Positions 10,845-21,690 of a DNA stretch of 64,000 nucleotides are shown here, piece by piece. Position numbers and translations under genes: made by a program. Location: assembly GCA_947095585.1 (NCBI GenBank), contig OX352765.1, forward strand, positions 91,596,965-91,660,964. The letters are read 5' to 3'. Under the pieces are notes generated by a model. That model was not told the origin of the DNA and did not search any database. It saw only the letters and a program-made list of their open reading frames with translations. Source of the DNA: Nephrocerus scutellatus. Its lineage: Eukaryota; Arthropoda; Insecta; Diptera; Pipunculidae. Numbering within the stretch: position 1 is the first letter of the stretch; each line of letters opens with the position of its first letter.

Positions 10845-11760
10845 AAAAATATAAGTCTCATAAACGTTCACGCACCTACAGAGGATTCCCAAATGATGAA
10901 AAAGAAGAATTCTTTGAAACAGTCGAACGGGAGGTTCATGCCTGCGTCAGTATGATGTAAAAATCATTCTGGGGGAGCCAGTATTCAGGCAGTACATTAG
11001 CACCCATAGCTTACACGAGAACACTAATGACAATGGACAACGAGTCATAGCGATGGCAGAAAGCAATAATTTAGTCGTTTGTGAGTACAAGCTTTGCGCG
11101 TAAAAATATCCACAAAGCAACCTGGGTATCTCCTGATGGAGCCACTCGCAACCAGATAGACCACGTGTTGATAGACCGCCGCCATAACCCGAACCTGATG
11201 ACGGTACGAACGTACTGACGTGCCAATGTCGACTCGGACCACTATCTTGTTGGTGTAGTGCTCCGAGCGTAGATTGCATCATCAAGAAAGAAAGCATCCG
11301 CGAATCAAATTCGAGTCAACACGGCTGCGCTTCGCAACGAAGAGACCAGAAACAACTACGGTCAAGCGAAAGGACTCGCCATAAATGCAGGGAGAGTAAG
11401 TCTTGGGGCTGAGATGTCGGGCCTAGAAGAGAAAGGGACATGCCTTAAGAATACTGTCATTAGTACTGCTGGTCGACATCGTGAAGAAAATTCAGCTCGG
11501 TAGGCTCCGGTGGGCAGGATACCTTGCTCGCATGAGCGACGAGGATCCTGCTCGGAAAGTCCTTTGCTGTAGGATTTATGGAACACGACAGCCTACGGTA
11601 GAAGGATAGTGTAGACCAGGACGTACAGAGTTTAGGGATGCAAAACTGGATGACAACGGCTCAAAATGGGGACCGGAGACTTTTTGCGGGAGGGCAGGAC
11701 CGGACCCCGGTTGTAGAACCAAATATGTTGATGAAGGTTTAAGACACAAGGATATGTTCT
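10845..11760 (+). pseudogene. RTE-clade LINE copy 1 with RT deleted
   Basis: About 10,845-11,270 encodes, with breaks, an RTE endonuclease: ISLINVHAPTEDS, a decayed GDxN region, then ATWVSPDGATRNQIDHVLID and VDSDHYLVG. About 11,490-11,760 encodes the RTE C-terminus: LRWAG, then LARMSDEDPARKVLC, ending ...GCRTKYVDEG. The whole reverse transcriptase that should lie between is missing. The tail resembles the GATGATGAAG-ending tail of the copy at 14,440-15,165. Confidence 0.65.
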
Positions 11761-13400
11761 CATTATGAATGACGGTTCCATTGACTATGGCTAATTGTGT
11801 CAGACTAAATTTTACTTCTTAATGTCTTCCTGCTTGTATAGCAATTGAATATATTCCAGAGCGCATTAACCCTTTAGTAAGTCAACGGATCATCTGCTAA
11901 AAACGTTCTACAAGTCAAGAATAACTTTTATACATGGCATTAACACCTCCCTTTACCAAAGTATGTTAGTTATTTTCCATAGAATTCGTTCCATCTTGTC
12001 GACAAGATGATGCGATAATTAAATCCATAAAAGGTACTTGAACTGTATGTTACCCAATTGTTATTCAATTGTTAGTGGAAAAACAAAAGATTCTGTCAGA
12101 GGCATTGTACTCATGATGCTGATGATGCGATGATGCTGAGTCAGCGGAAAACACTCAATCGATCTGCTTGTTTTTCCCCCACACGTATATGAGTATACTT
12201 TGTACAGCCGGGAATGGTGAGTGCACTGAGTGGTGGTTATGAGTGCATAACTTGCTCACAACAATAGCATACGACCATACAAGTATGTAGCTATGAACGA
12301 TTTAGCAAAACTGCACTGAAAAAAGCACAATGTAAACGAGTAGCTAGCGCTGCCTATACTACCACCACAAAAAGGGGAAAGTTATCAGGTTGAATGGATG
12401 AAAGGGACATGAAGTCAACACCACCCATACTTTTTTTTGCTGTTGCACTGCTGCTGCTGCTGGTGTACTACATAAAAAAAACAAAAGAGAAAAGACATTA
12501 ACCACATATTGTGACAGTGTTTTTTATACTCTTTCCCTATATTTACATATATAACTCTCTCCTTCTAGCTTGCCTGTATTAACGATATAAAAGCTGAGTG
12601 CGGTAGGTTTGCTTTTTTCATTTATCACAAAAGTCAGGTAAAGTTATTTCTGTAGCCGCTAGGTGTGGTGGTGTGATGTCAGTGCGGTGTGGCACAGAAA
12701 AGTGCCGCAAAGGCAAATGACATTCCTGCAGTTTTCTGCAACCGGCAGAACCAAAATATACAAAAAAAAGGAACAACAACAAAAACTATGTACATATTTG
12801 TAAAATTAACAATCGAGCAAGCTGAACAGAAACGAATATCCTCACTGATTGTCGAGTCGTAATGAAAACAACGAGAAAAAAGGGGGGGTATTAGGTATGA
12901 AAGCGTTAGAGCAGTAATAGTACGCCGTTGACAAAACACATGAACATACAAAGGAGAGAGATGACAGATTTTGCGATATGCTTGTTTTATTGTTTCTCTT
13001 GCATTGTGTTCGGTGGACTGCTGTGAATGAACTTGAATAACATTGTTGTTGTTTTGCTTATACAAAACAGTGTCAGGACATGAACATTACGTGTAAGGGG
13101 AGGGGCACAGCATATTTTTATCACACAAATATTAAAAATATTCTTTTTCTTTAACTTTGAAGCAATTTTCAAATCAAACAACTGACTGAATTTGGGACTC
13201 TTGAAGAAATATTTGCTTGAACCTTGGTCACCCATTTATACAACAAACAAGTGATGTCAAAGCAGATAAAAACTTCCTCATCTTTTTAATAAACATGTAC
13301 AGTATAGTAAAGAACAGTAAGGAACAGTAAATCTGAAAAGAAAACTTTTCCTTGGCTTACACATCTCATAAAACAGCGTAATATTTTATATGCCAGATGA
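11761..13400. other. No gene recognised
   Basis: Intergenic. A GATGAT run at ~12,112-12,140 and a CTGCTGCTGCTG run at ~12,448 are present. The 128- and 82-codon frames on the minus strand at 12,679-13,235 show no family signature, overlap each other, and are not supported as genes. Confidence 0.4.
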
Positions 13401-13419
13401 AGAAGATACAGTTGTTCTG

Positions 13420-13860
13420 CAATTCATAATGAATTTAAAATGCCTTTTTATGCAATCTATTATCATCATATCTTTTAAGTTGGTCGCAATATGTCATTAA
13501 CAAAATTGAATGCTCATCGAAACTAATTGTTCCTATAGGTGTCCCGCAAGAATCTATACTAGGTCCACGATTATTTTCATGCTTCATAAACGACATCGGT
13601 CTAAGACATAAAGTCTAAGTATTGCATATATCCTGATGATGTGCAGCAATATACTCTCTTTCCTAATAGCCACAAAAATCTGTCCTTTAGCAAAATCAAT
13701 CACGTACTCAGTCAAATATTTCTTTGGCCGGTAGAAAATAAGCTTAGCCTTTATCCGAGGAAAACGAAAGCGCTAATAATTAATAGAAGTAAATCCACAG
13801 AAACATATGGAATACTTTATCTTAAGGACTTACCTGTGGAAATAGTATCTCCAAAATAAG
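13420..13860 (+). pseudogene. CR1/jockey-type reverse-transcriptase fragment
   Basis: Contains, across frames, VPIGVPQESILGPRLFSCFI and NDIG (the GxPQGSxLGPxLF motif with a G-to-E change). These are followed by a PDDVQQYTLFP stretch where the catalytic FADD/YADD is altered, and by ENKLSLYPRKTKALIINRSK, the conserved N-L-NxxKT segment. The catalytic box is damaged and the frame broken. It has no flanking duplications that I can see. Confidence 0.7.
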
Positions 13861-14440
13861 AGTTAAAAAATTAAAAAAAAAAACACATCTTACTTTAAAT
13901 TTGACAGATATAGCGGCACTATGTACTAAAAAAAATAGTTTTTTGCTTTTTGGCCACGATTATTATATTTAGTATCTAGATGGCAGCAACTGTATGGTGT
14001 CTTCTAATTTCTTTGTGTGCAAATTGCCATCTCATCATCACCCCCACGACAGCACAACACGAATCGAAGGAGCAATCCAAGTTGAATGAACTTCTGAACC
14101 AACTACGCCATCATCGATGAATGTCGACTGAATGCTCTCCTTCAACTCTCAAGAGGGAAACAATTCAAGTCAGTAGGAGAAGAAGCAATGACAGAATTGC
14201 GAACACAGTGCCAGCACAAAAAGCTGAAAAAAAACAGCACCCCCACCCCAAAACTTTGCCTTTTCAAACGTCACGCAGTAGCAGCAAAAAGGTGTGCTTT
14301 TTAGGGGTTTCATCTTGGATGTCTCGTCGTTTGGATTTTGGCACTTCTTTATTATACCAGACATAGAGTAAACTATAGCGCTTCGCATTGAATCGTCGAC
14401 GACAAGTGCGGAGAATATACGTTAATGCAACTCAAACGAA
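13861..14440. other. No gene recognised
   Basis: Contains a region of mixed CATCATCACCCCCACGACAG-type sequence but no supportable gene. Confidence 0.4.
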
Positions 14441-15176
14441 ATGTACATATAGAAATGGCATATAGAAATAAGAGCAAAACAACATGGTACATGGTGGCCA
14501 CGTCTGCGAGTAGAAGATCCAACATTAATCCCGTAAAAAGTGAAATCCTTTAACTATCTCGCGTGAACTATAGCAGCCGATAACAGCATGGAATCAGAAC
14601 TACGCGCACGGTTTCTTAAAGCCAACAAAGCCTACTATAGTCTGTCAAGACTCTTTAAATCCAGGAATTAAACCATAACATCCAATTTGCTGGTGTATAA
14701 GACAACGGTCATACCAGTACTTACATATGGATCCGAGACTTGTGTGCTTAGCAAAAAGCATTCTGACCTCTTAGCCGCGCTCGAGAGAAAAGTCTTACGG
14801 AGATTTGTTGGCCCCGTATGTGAGGAAGGACGATTCTGAAGACGCTACAATGATGAGATCTACGAGCGTTACCGCGATGTCGACATCGGGAAGAGAATTA
14901 AGCTCGTTAGGCTCCGGTGGGTAGGACACTTAGCTTACATGAACGAAGAGGATCCTACTCAGAGAGTCCTTTGCGGGAGGTTTTATGGAACACGACAGCG
15001 GGGCCAGTCAAGCCTACGCTGGAAGGATGGCGTAGACCAGGACCCCAGAGTTTAGGAATGCAAAACTAAATGATATCGGCTTAAAGTCGGGACCGGTGAA
15101 GAAACTTTTGCGGGAGGCCAGGACCGCACCCCGGTTGTAGAGCCAAATATGATGATGAAGAAAACTTCCGTTCATC
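14441..15176 (+). pseudogene. RTE-clade LINE copy 2, 3' half
   Basis: Reads, with stops and frameshifts, through the post-RT region of an RTE element: VYKTTVIPVLTYGSETCVL, then KKHSDLLAALERKVLRRFVG, then RLRWVGHLAYMNEEDPTQRV, then LCGRFYGTRQRG, ending at GCRAKYDDE. The 3' tail AAATATGATGATGAAG matches RTE tails of short repeats. A full SINE (15,191-15,475) is inserted just beyond it. Confidence 0.7.
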
Positions 15177-15190
15177 ATACATATAATATA
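15177..15190 (+). repeat. 14-bp target-site duplication, left
   Basis: ATACATATAATATA, repeated exactly at 15,476-15,489 on the other side of the SINE. Confidence 0.85.
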
Positions 15191-15475
15191 TGGGCGCCGT
15201 GGCTCAGTGGATAGGAGCATGGTCTTCTGAGCAGGGGGTTCGTGGTTCGAATCCCAGTAACACCAAAGTATTTTTCGCAGTGTCCCACCTCTCGCGAAAG
15301 TTTGACAAACGTCCGAGAGTAATAACTTGCCACGGAAAGCTTCTCAATTCGCCGTTTGGATCCGGCATCAAATTGTAGGTCCCTCCATTTGTGTGCAAAA
15401 ATATGCATGCTCAACACAAATGATTGCGAGAAGCCAGGCCTTGGACCGCATGGTCTGTCACGTCGGTATTATTAT
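15191..15475 (+). mobile_element. Full-length tRNA-derived SINE
   Basis: A 285-bp element with a tRNA-like head. GGGCGCCGTGGCTCAGTGGA supplies box A and GTGGTTCGAATCCC supplies box B, the RNA polymerase III internal promoter elements. A tRNA-unrelated body (TCTCGCGAAAGTTTGACAAA...CTTCTCAATTCGCCG...) and a conserved 3' part, GGCCTTGGACCGCA, follow. It ends in an ATTATTAT-like tail. A perfect 14-bp target-site duplication marks it as a LINE-mobilised insertion. Related copies lie at 8,756, 59,965 and, as a tail only, at about 19,650. It is not a tRNA gene: there is no proper acceptor stem and the 3' side continues into the SINE body. Confidence 0.85.
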
Positions 15476-15489
15476 ATACATATAATATA
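15476..15489 (+). repeat. 14-bp target-site duplication, right
   Basis: Exact repeat of 15,177-15,190. Confidence 0.85.
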
Positions 15490-16160
15490 AGTATAAGTGC
15501 ATAATAATTGTACTTTCGGTGTAAAATATATTTTGTGCAATTGCACTTTGGCCAAATTGTTAGTATAATTTTTATTGATAGACTACGTTCGTTGCATGCA
15601 AATTTTTCTTTCAATGTTTTTCTTTTATTTCAATTTATATTCATTGTTTTTTCAAAATACAATTGAAATTCATTGTTGTTTAAATTACTGTCTATTTAAA
15701 TTCCAATAACAGCTTACGAACGAGCTTTTTATGAAACTATTTATAAATGCGACGTTGTTTCGCTTCGCAAGATCGTTAAAATTAGTTTTGAGGAGTACAC
15801 CCTCTGATGTCACTCTCTTTATAAAGCAGAACAAGGCTGCACGGGCCAGCAAAATATATAAACAAAAATAAATCAGAATGATGATGAAAATATTTCGCAC
15901 TCTTTTTCAGTATGTTATATATATATATATATACAGTATATATGCTGTACAGTATGTTAGTACAGCTAATATTTTATGAAAAAAGAAAATAATATTTATA
16001 AATGTTCTGCACTTAAGAAGGCATGAGTGAATATTAAAACACGTGGAGTTTAACTTCTCAAAAAGATTACTGTAAAAGTTTCATCATTATTAAACAAGAA
16101 AATATGTATATAAAAAAATTTGGTTTTCGGGTACAAACTATATATACATAGGTCGGAGCT
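15490..16160. other. No gene recognised
   Basis: AT-rich, with an (AT)n run at ~15,916-15,934. No supported gene. Confidence 0.45.
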
Positions 16161-16857
16161 ATTTTAAAGAATTTTCTTTTTTCCACGATTCACACGAGAC
16201 TCGCGACACGCGTCAAAGCGGGATATCAAAATGGGCCCTGACATTGAGCCGCTCACAAAATTTCAGCCCTCTACTATGTGCGAAAGGTGGTTAAAAAATA
16301 CCTCAAAAACCGAGAAAAAGGCGCCGTTTCAAACCATCACACGTGACACACCCGGAACGTCACACACGTCATATGGAGTAAATGCTATTTTGGACTTAGA
16401 TACTCACAAAATTTCAGCTCCCTAGTTCGTCCCTAGGAAGTTGGTTAAAAGGACCTCAAAGAAGTCGAAAAAAAATTCAAACCCATCACACGCGACACAC
16501 GTCATACTCGGAATATAAAAAATGCTATTTTGTACTTAGACACTCACAAAATTTCAGCCCTCTACTCTGTGCGAAAGGTGGTTAAAAAATACCTCAAAAA
16601 CCGAGAAAATGGCGCCGTTTCAAACCATCACACGTGACACACCCGGAACGTCACACGCGTCATATGGAGTAAATGCTTTTTTGGACTAAGATACTCACAA
16701 AATTTCAGCTCTCTAGGTCGTGTGGAAGTTGGTTAAAAAGGACCTCAAAGAAGTCGAATAAAAGTTCAAACCCATACCACCCGGACACGTCATACTCGGA
16801 ATATAAAAAATGCTATTTTGTACTCAGACACTCACAAAATTTCAGCTCTCTAGTTTT
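16161..16857 (+). repeat. Satellite array, alternating A/B monomers (~291-bp higher-order unit)
   Basis: The core CTCACAAAATTTCAGC occurs at 16,252, 16,403, 16,543, 16,694 and 16,831. The spacings are 151, 140, 151 and 137 bp. Alternate monomers are more alike than neighbours. One type carries CTCTACT.TGTGCGAAAGGTGG and GAGAAAA(T/A/G)GGCGCCGTTT, the other CTAG.TCGT..GGAAGTTGG and GAAGTCGAA. This makes a two-monomer higher-order repeat of about 291 bp present about 2.3 times. Confidence 0.8.
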
Positions 16858-17040
16858 AAAGGCGCAGGAACGATGAAAGACTGAGTGGTCTAAAATTATT
16901 GGCAGATTCATGACCTCTCCTGCCTGATTTCGAGATGAACATTAATAGTACTCTTTTCCAACTGCAGGGAACATAGTCGCAGGCAGCTTTTCACTAACCA
17001 AGAGGTCGACACAGCTATGGTGTTCTGAGGCATAATAGGT
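16858..17040 (-). pseudogene. LOA-type RT fragment inserted in the satellite
   Basis: The minus strand encodes WKRVLLMFISKSGRRGHESA followed by NNFRPLSLSSFL, the first conserved block of a LOA/R1-type reverse transcriptase (..F.PK.G....DFRPISL.SFL). It interrupts the satellite: monomer sequence stops at CTCTCTAGTT and resumes at ~17,041 with TCAAAAAGTCGAAAA. Confidence 0.65.
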
Positions 17041-17160
17041 TGTACTCAAAAAGTCGAAAAAGGAAAAATTTCAACCTATCACACGCGCCACACGCGTCAT
17101 ACTCGGAATATAAAAAATGCTATTTTAGACTTAGACACAAAATTTCAGCTCCCTAAGTCT
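17041..17160 (+). repeat. Satellite monomer continuing after the insertion
   Basis: Contains CACACGCGTCATACTCGGAA, the TATAAAAAATGCTATTTTAG core and ACACAAAATTTCAGCTCCCT. It is the far flank of the array. Confidence 0.65.
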
Positions 17161-18720
17161 GCCATGTTTTGATACGATTTTGCCCAGACACTCATACTGA
17201 AAGAACTGAAGCCATTGATGTCAGACCCCACCCATGGTCGGATTGATACCACGGGAGTTGGATAAAGCCCACAGACGAAGCTGACCTCTTCTGAGGATGG
17301 CTAAGTCTGAGAAACGAGGTTGACCTCCGCTGAAGACGGCCTAGTCTGGTCCAACTATCGTTGCGAACCCAGTTTCGCTCTGGGGATTTTTAATCATGTA
17401 AGGGAGCAACGCTAAGTAGGACGATAAGTGAATTGAGTATGCTTAACACCGAAAGACAGGTAGGTAGGTGTCTACACATATGCCCATCCTGCCAGCTATT
17501 GCGCTATTATGATATAAGGCCCTACTAGCAGAGTCAAGTAGCTTGTAGCACCTTGAAAGATTACGATTTTTAGAGAAAACTCCAGAACAGACTTAATTTC
17601 TTCTCTTGGATCCATCGGTGAAAAGAGTTCTTCCAAAACTTTCTTGAGTCGGAAACTCTATGGCAAAGCAAGGACTGAAATATAGATTAGGAGTGAAGAT
17701 GGTATCATCTCCTTTGGTAACAAATGCTTTGTATTGCATACCATATGGTTTGGTCGAAAACCACCCAGATTCTCTGAGACCGACCGCGTTGCACGTCGCT
17801 ACGTATTTGGTAAATACGTCGGGAGGTTATAAGTATAGGGTTGTTTTAAGAGTATCTGTGGGACAATACCGTATTGGCATAACTTCCAACAGCTATTGAT
17901 CTTTGTATTCAACTAAACTTGCTGGTATTGTATTTTTTGTTAGTTGCCGTCCACCAGACCAGCGCATCATAGGCGAGAGTAGGGAGCACCACCACTATTT
18001 ACACCCACAGAGCTATCCTCGGCTGCAGTCCCCATTTCGTTTTGTTGCTAGCATATAGAGCAATACATTGTTTCTTAGCCCTAAATTCTATATTCGACTT
18101 CCAGCTGGGTTTCCTGTCTAGGATTACGACGAGATATTTCGCTTCTGAGTTAAGCGTAAGTCTCTGACAATTTTTGGTATTTTAGACTTAGTAGTAAGAG
18201 TATCATTTCAGTTTTGCCAGAGTTAACACCATGGCCACAGCCGGTCGCCCAGGAGCTAACTTAGCTTAGAGCCTTTTCCATGACTTCAATACTCACGGAA
18301 GCGTACAGTACTGACACAAGTATCACTACGTCGTCTACTTTCGTCCTTTCCTGTCCAACTCAAGTGTCCTAAGGACCTTGTTTATTACCAACAGCCACAA
18401 TAAGTGCCATATTACCTCTCCTATGTAGTGCCTCTGTCGACTTATTTGGTGATACTGCTACTGCCCAGATTGACATGGATTTACTTGCTACGTAGCATGG
18501 AGGTGATCTATTGCAATAGGAGTTGCTCCACCCGTAACTGAGTGAGAGCCTCCTCGATGGCATTAATGTGGACATTGTTAAAGGCCCAGGAACGATGATA
18601 GACTGAGTGGTCTAAAATTATTGGCAGATTCATGGACCTCTCCTGCCAGCTTTGAAAGAAAAAAAGAGATTCCAATCGAACATGCACCCCGATGAGCATC
18701 TTCCTACTACCACACCCACC
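17161..18720 (-). pseudogene. LOA-type LINE copy B with internal RT deletion
   Basis: Read right to left on the minus strand. NNFRPLSLSSFLG (18,600-18,640) joins directly to FNNVHINAIEEALTQL, which removes the RT segment that normally lies between these blocks. Then come a DDVVILVS active-site segment (18,300-18,335) and SSWATGCGHGVNSGKTEMIL. A LNSEAKYLVVILDRKPSWKS-like palm/thumb region (~18,110-18,170) precedes LVTKGDD-type linker sequence. LFTDGSKREE (~17,590-17,620), the start of an RNase H domain, comes last. The rest of RNase H is missing, and the 3' part (17,161-17,500) looks like untranslated sequence. Stops and frameshifts make it dead. Confidence 0.7.
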
Positions 18721-19472
18721 GAATACCTACATCTAGTCTGGTTCTGTCCCTCTGTAGTCTGTAAACATAATGTCGCTTTCTTTCGTTTATCACGTTGGTG
18801 TGCAAAAAGCGAATAAGATCAGCGATGCGTAAACAGAGCTTATGCTATAGTGGGCCAATAGACCATATTGAGATCACCATGATTTCCTATAATAGTGGGA
18901 CCGTGTCTCGCCCATACTATAATAATAACTATCTGTTCATCTCTGGCTACATTTTAAAATGTCAGCTATTCGCTTGTTGTTTCTCTGTTATTGGGAATTG
19001 TGTCTCTACATATATGCTTGTGTGCTTGGATGTCTAAAAATGTAAAAATAGAACTTTTAGCAGCAGCAAAAGCACCGCCACCATCATAGAAGAAAGGTGG
19101 TATGCCTACAGCTCCAACTCACACTTAAAAGCGATGTGTTGCAGCAGAATGCGCAGCGGTTCTGTGAAATTTATTGAACTAAATTCAATTTTCCACTTAA
19201 CGCTCTAACATGGCGCAAAAAAAAAGCCAGGCAACGACGCACACATTTCATGCAAGTCTTTCATATTTTAATTAAATTTGAAACATTCTGAATTTAGGAA
19301 TTGGGTGTGAGTATAATTATTACTGACCTCACAACAAAAATGTAAAACGAAAGTTTTACTAAGAACTTATGAAAATGGACAAGAACTGATGTTCAGTAAT
19401 TGGTGTATTCCTGGAAACTTACATTCCACTGCACTTGCTCTTGTTTATCTGTAGTCTCCGGGGACATTAGTC
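18721..19472. other. No gene recognised
   Basis: Intergenic. No family signature in the short frames. Confidence 0.4.
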
Positions 19473-19507
19473 CCAATTTTTTCTTTTGGGACTTATGTCC
19501 CTGCGCC
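19473..19507 (+). repeat. Left arm of a perfect 35-bp inverted repeat
   Basis: Its exact reverse complement is at 21,659-21,693. The core is TTTTGGGACTTATGTCCCTG. The arms enclose a SINE tail, a minisatellite and a LINE copy. Confidence 0.85.
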
Positions 19508-19644
19508 ACGTCTGTCTAGGCAATTAACTGCAGCAAATTGGTATTTGAAGAGCCAACGGCACACCACTTTTAGTAAGGAAATAAAATAATATTAAAAAAT
19601 TGTTTTTAAAAAGAAACGCTCGAAATCTGTAATATTTGAGTCTT

Positions 19645-19676
19645 AAAAATATTATTAATAATAATATTCGGCGCAA
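19645..19676 (-). mobile_element. SINE 3' tail fragment
   Basis: ATTAATAATAATATTCGGCG matches the 3' terminus of the SINE copy at 59,965 (AATAATATTCGGCGCGACA). It abuts the minisatellite directly. Confidence 0.5.
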
Positions 19677-20485
19677 GACCCCTCAAGGCCCACTTAACAA
19701 TCCCTTAAGACCCCTCAAGAACCCCCCCAAAACAGTCTCCTAAAACCTCTTTAGACGCCATCAAAACCCCCAAAAAGCCAACATAAAGACCACCTCAAGA
19801 ACCCCTAAAATCGCCCCAATCAAGACCACCTTAATATCCCCTAAATCCCCTCCCAAGCAACACTCAAGACCAAGTCAACACTTCCTTAAGACCATCTTAA
19901 GACATCCTCAATCAAGACCACCCTAAGCTGGCCCATCAAAAACCTCTGAAGACCACACACAAAATCCTCTGAAAACCCCTCAAAACCCTTCTAAAACCCC
20001 ATTCAAGACCAGCCTAAAACCCCTCCAGCATCCTCCCAAAACCTCCCTCAAGCGTCTCTTAAGAACTCCGCAAGACCCTCTCAAGATCCCACTCAATACC
20101 CCCACAAAACCCCCTCAAGACTTTCAAGACCCCACTGTCTAATCCCCTAAAAACTCGTCAAATCCGCCTCAATACCCCCTCAATACTCCCTCAAGACCTC
20201 ACCTAAGACCCCTCTAAAAACCTCTCAAAACTCTTCAAGTCCTCAAAACCCACACAAAACCCCCTCAACACTCTCTCCAACCCACCTCAAAACCCGACAA
20301 ATCCGCCTCAAGACCCCCTCTTAAAACCTTCAAGATTCCCTTAAGACTCCCACAAGACACTCTAAAGAACCCTTAAGACCCTCTCAAAACTTCACTCATT
20401 ATTCCCCTACGGACTCCACACAGGACCCCCTTAAGACCATTTCAAGACCGCCTTAAACTCCCCTAAAAATCCCACTTAAGAACCA
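19677..20485. repeat. Degenerate CTCAAGACCCC minisatellite
   Basis: About 800 bp of short degenerate units built on AAGACCCCTCAAGA/CTCAAAACCCCC themes, very poor in G on the plus strand. Unit length drifts around 10-20 bp. Similar tracts occur, on either strand, at about 28,630-28,960, 41,815-41,915 and 63,330-64,000. Confidence 0.8.
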
Positions 20486-20574
20486 CAGGCAAATTGATAT
20501 AAGAGCATTCTTGTCTAAGCAAGCATCCACATATAAACGATACTTTTATATGCATATGTTTTATATAATGGCCT

Positions 20575-21690
20575 CATTAACCGTTTGGATTTGATCCCAG
20601 TGAGCCAGACGAAGTCTACCTTCCCACTTATTAATCAGTTGACACCACAGTAATGTTCCGGTGCTAAGAACGCAGATTCTGAACCAGCACTGGCTTGTTC
20701 ATCTGCATATTCGTTACCTGCAATTCCCTGGTGACCAGGGACCCAATCGAGTTTCACCCTGTTAAGCCCTGCCAGGGATTGCAGTGCATCGTAGCAGCAT
20801 TTCACTGATTTAGTGTCCATAACGTTGGACGATAGCGCTTTCATTGCTGCTTGACTATCTGAAAAGATATAAATCGTAGCGCCTATTATAATACCCTTAC
20901 TAAGGTTTATCCTAGCGCAGACCTCAATTGCATTGAGTTCCGTTTGGAAAACAGTGGGACTCATTGGTGGGACTCCCATTGGTACTGAGACTTTAGTGTT
21001 GGTTCCGAATACCCCAGCTCCCACACCATAATCCATCTTCGATCCGTCTGTGTACCAGACCAGTCATTTATTGTCCAGTGCTGGAGCACCATTAGATCAG
21101 ATTGCACGGTCCAAAGTTTTACCTCAAATAACCAGCCGAAACAGTACTCCCTGGCCATGGTGTCCGGAATAGAACAAAACATGTCTCTTTCTGGAATTGA
21201 TTCAAGAATTGTCAGATGCCCCACGTAGTCACCTGGTTTATACTCATATTCTAGTTGCAGCTTAATAGCGCAACTAGCAGCCATCTTCCTAACAGACACA
21301 GACACTCCACCTGAGGAGGATGTAATGACTCGACTTTCAAGCATGGCCCTTATCCATTGGTTGGTCGAGCCCTCGATACCTCTGCTACTGATTGCTCTTG
21401 TTATTGGGTCGTAGCTAGTGTTATCGAAAGCCCCTTAAGGTCAATGAAAGCACACAGAGCTATTTCATTGGAACAAAAAGTTCCTTCTTTCTTTTAAGTA
21501 GATAGTGAAGGACGCCGTCTGCGCTTTTTCCTTTTCTTTATGCGAGCTGACTTGAGTCAGGTATGATATGAACATCAGCTCTGATTTGAACATCAATAAG
21601 CCTCTCCATATTTTCGAGTACAAATGATGTAAGACTTATAGGTCTGTATGATTTAGGCGGCGCAGGGACATAAGTCCCAAAAGAAAAAAT
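20575..21690 (-). pseudogene. LOA-type LINE copy C: RT start, deletion, RNase H
   Basis: Minus strand, from right: APPKSYRPISLTSFVLENME and RLIDVQIRADVHI (RT opening), then decayed ALC..DLKG and GHA.ESRVI segments. Next LESRVITSSSGGVSVSVRK runs directly into MAASCAIKLQLEYEYKPGDY, so the GCPQGG, YADD and thumb blocks are deleted. A long in-frame tail follows (20,635-21,036): FQTELNAIEVCARIN, IYIFSDSQAAMKALSS and VKLDWVPGHQGIAGNEYADE, a recognisable RNase H domain with the E, D and GNExAD residues. RNase H after the RT places the element in the I/LOA/R1 superfamily. Confidence 0.75.

Noticed and set aside
12679..13235. Two overlapping minus-strand frames of 128 and 82 aa
   Set aside because: No family motif, overlapping in different frames, and low-complexity AT-rich context.
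15191..15264. A tRNA gene
   Set aside because: Box A and box B are present but the acceptor stem does not close and the sequence continues into a SINE body with flanking duplications. Other copies show the same layout.
16161..17160. CRISPR-like array
   Set aside because: The spacing is regular, but the whole ~140-150 bp monomers are homologous. This is a eukaryotic satellite without distinct spacers.
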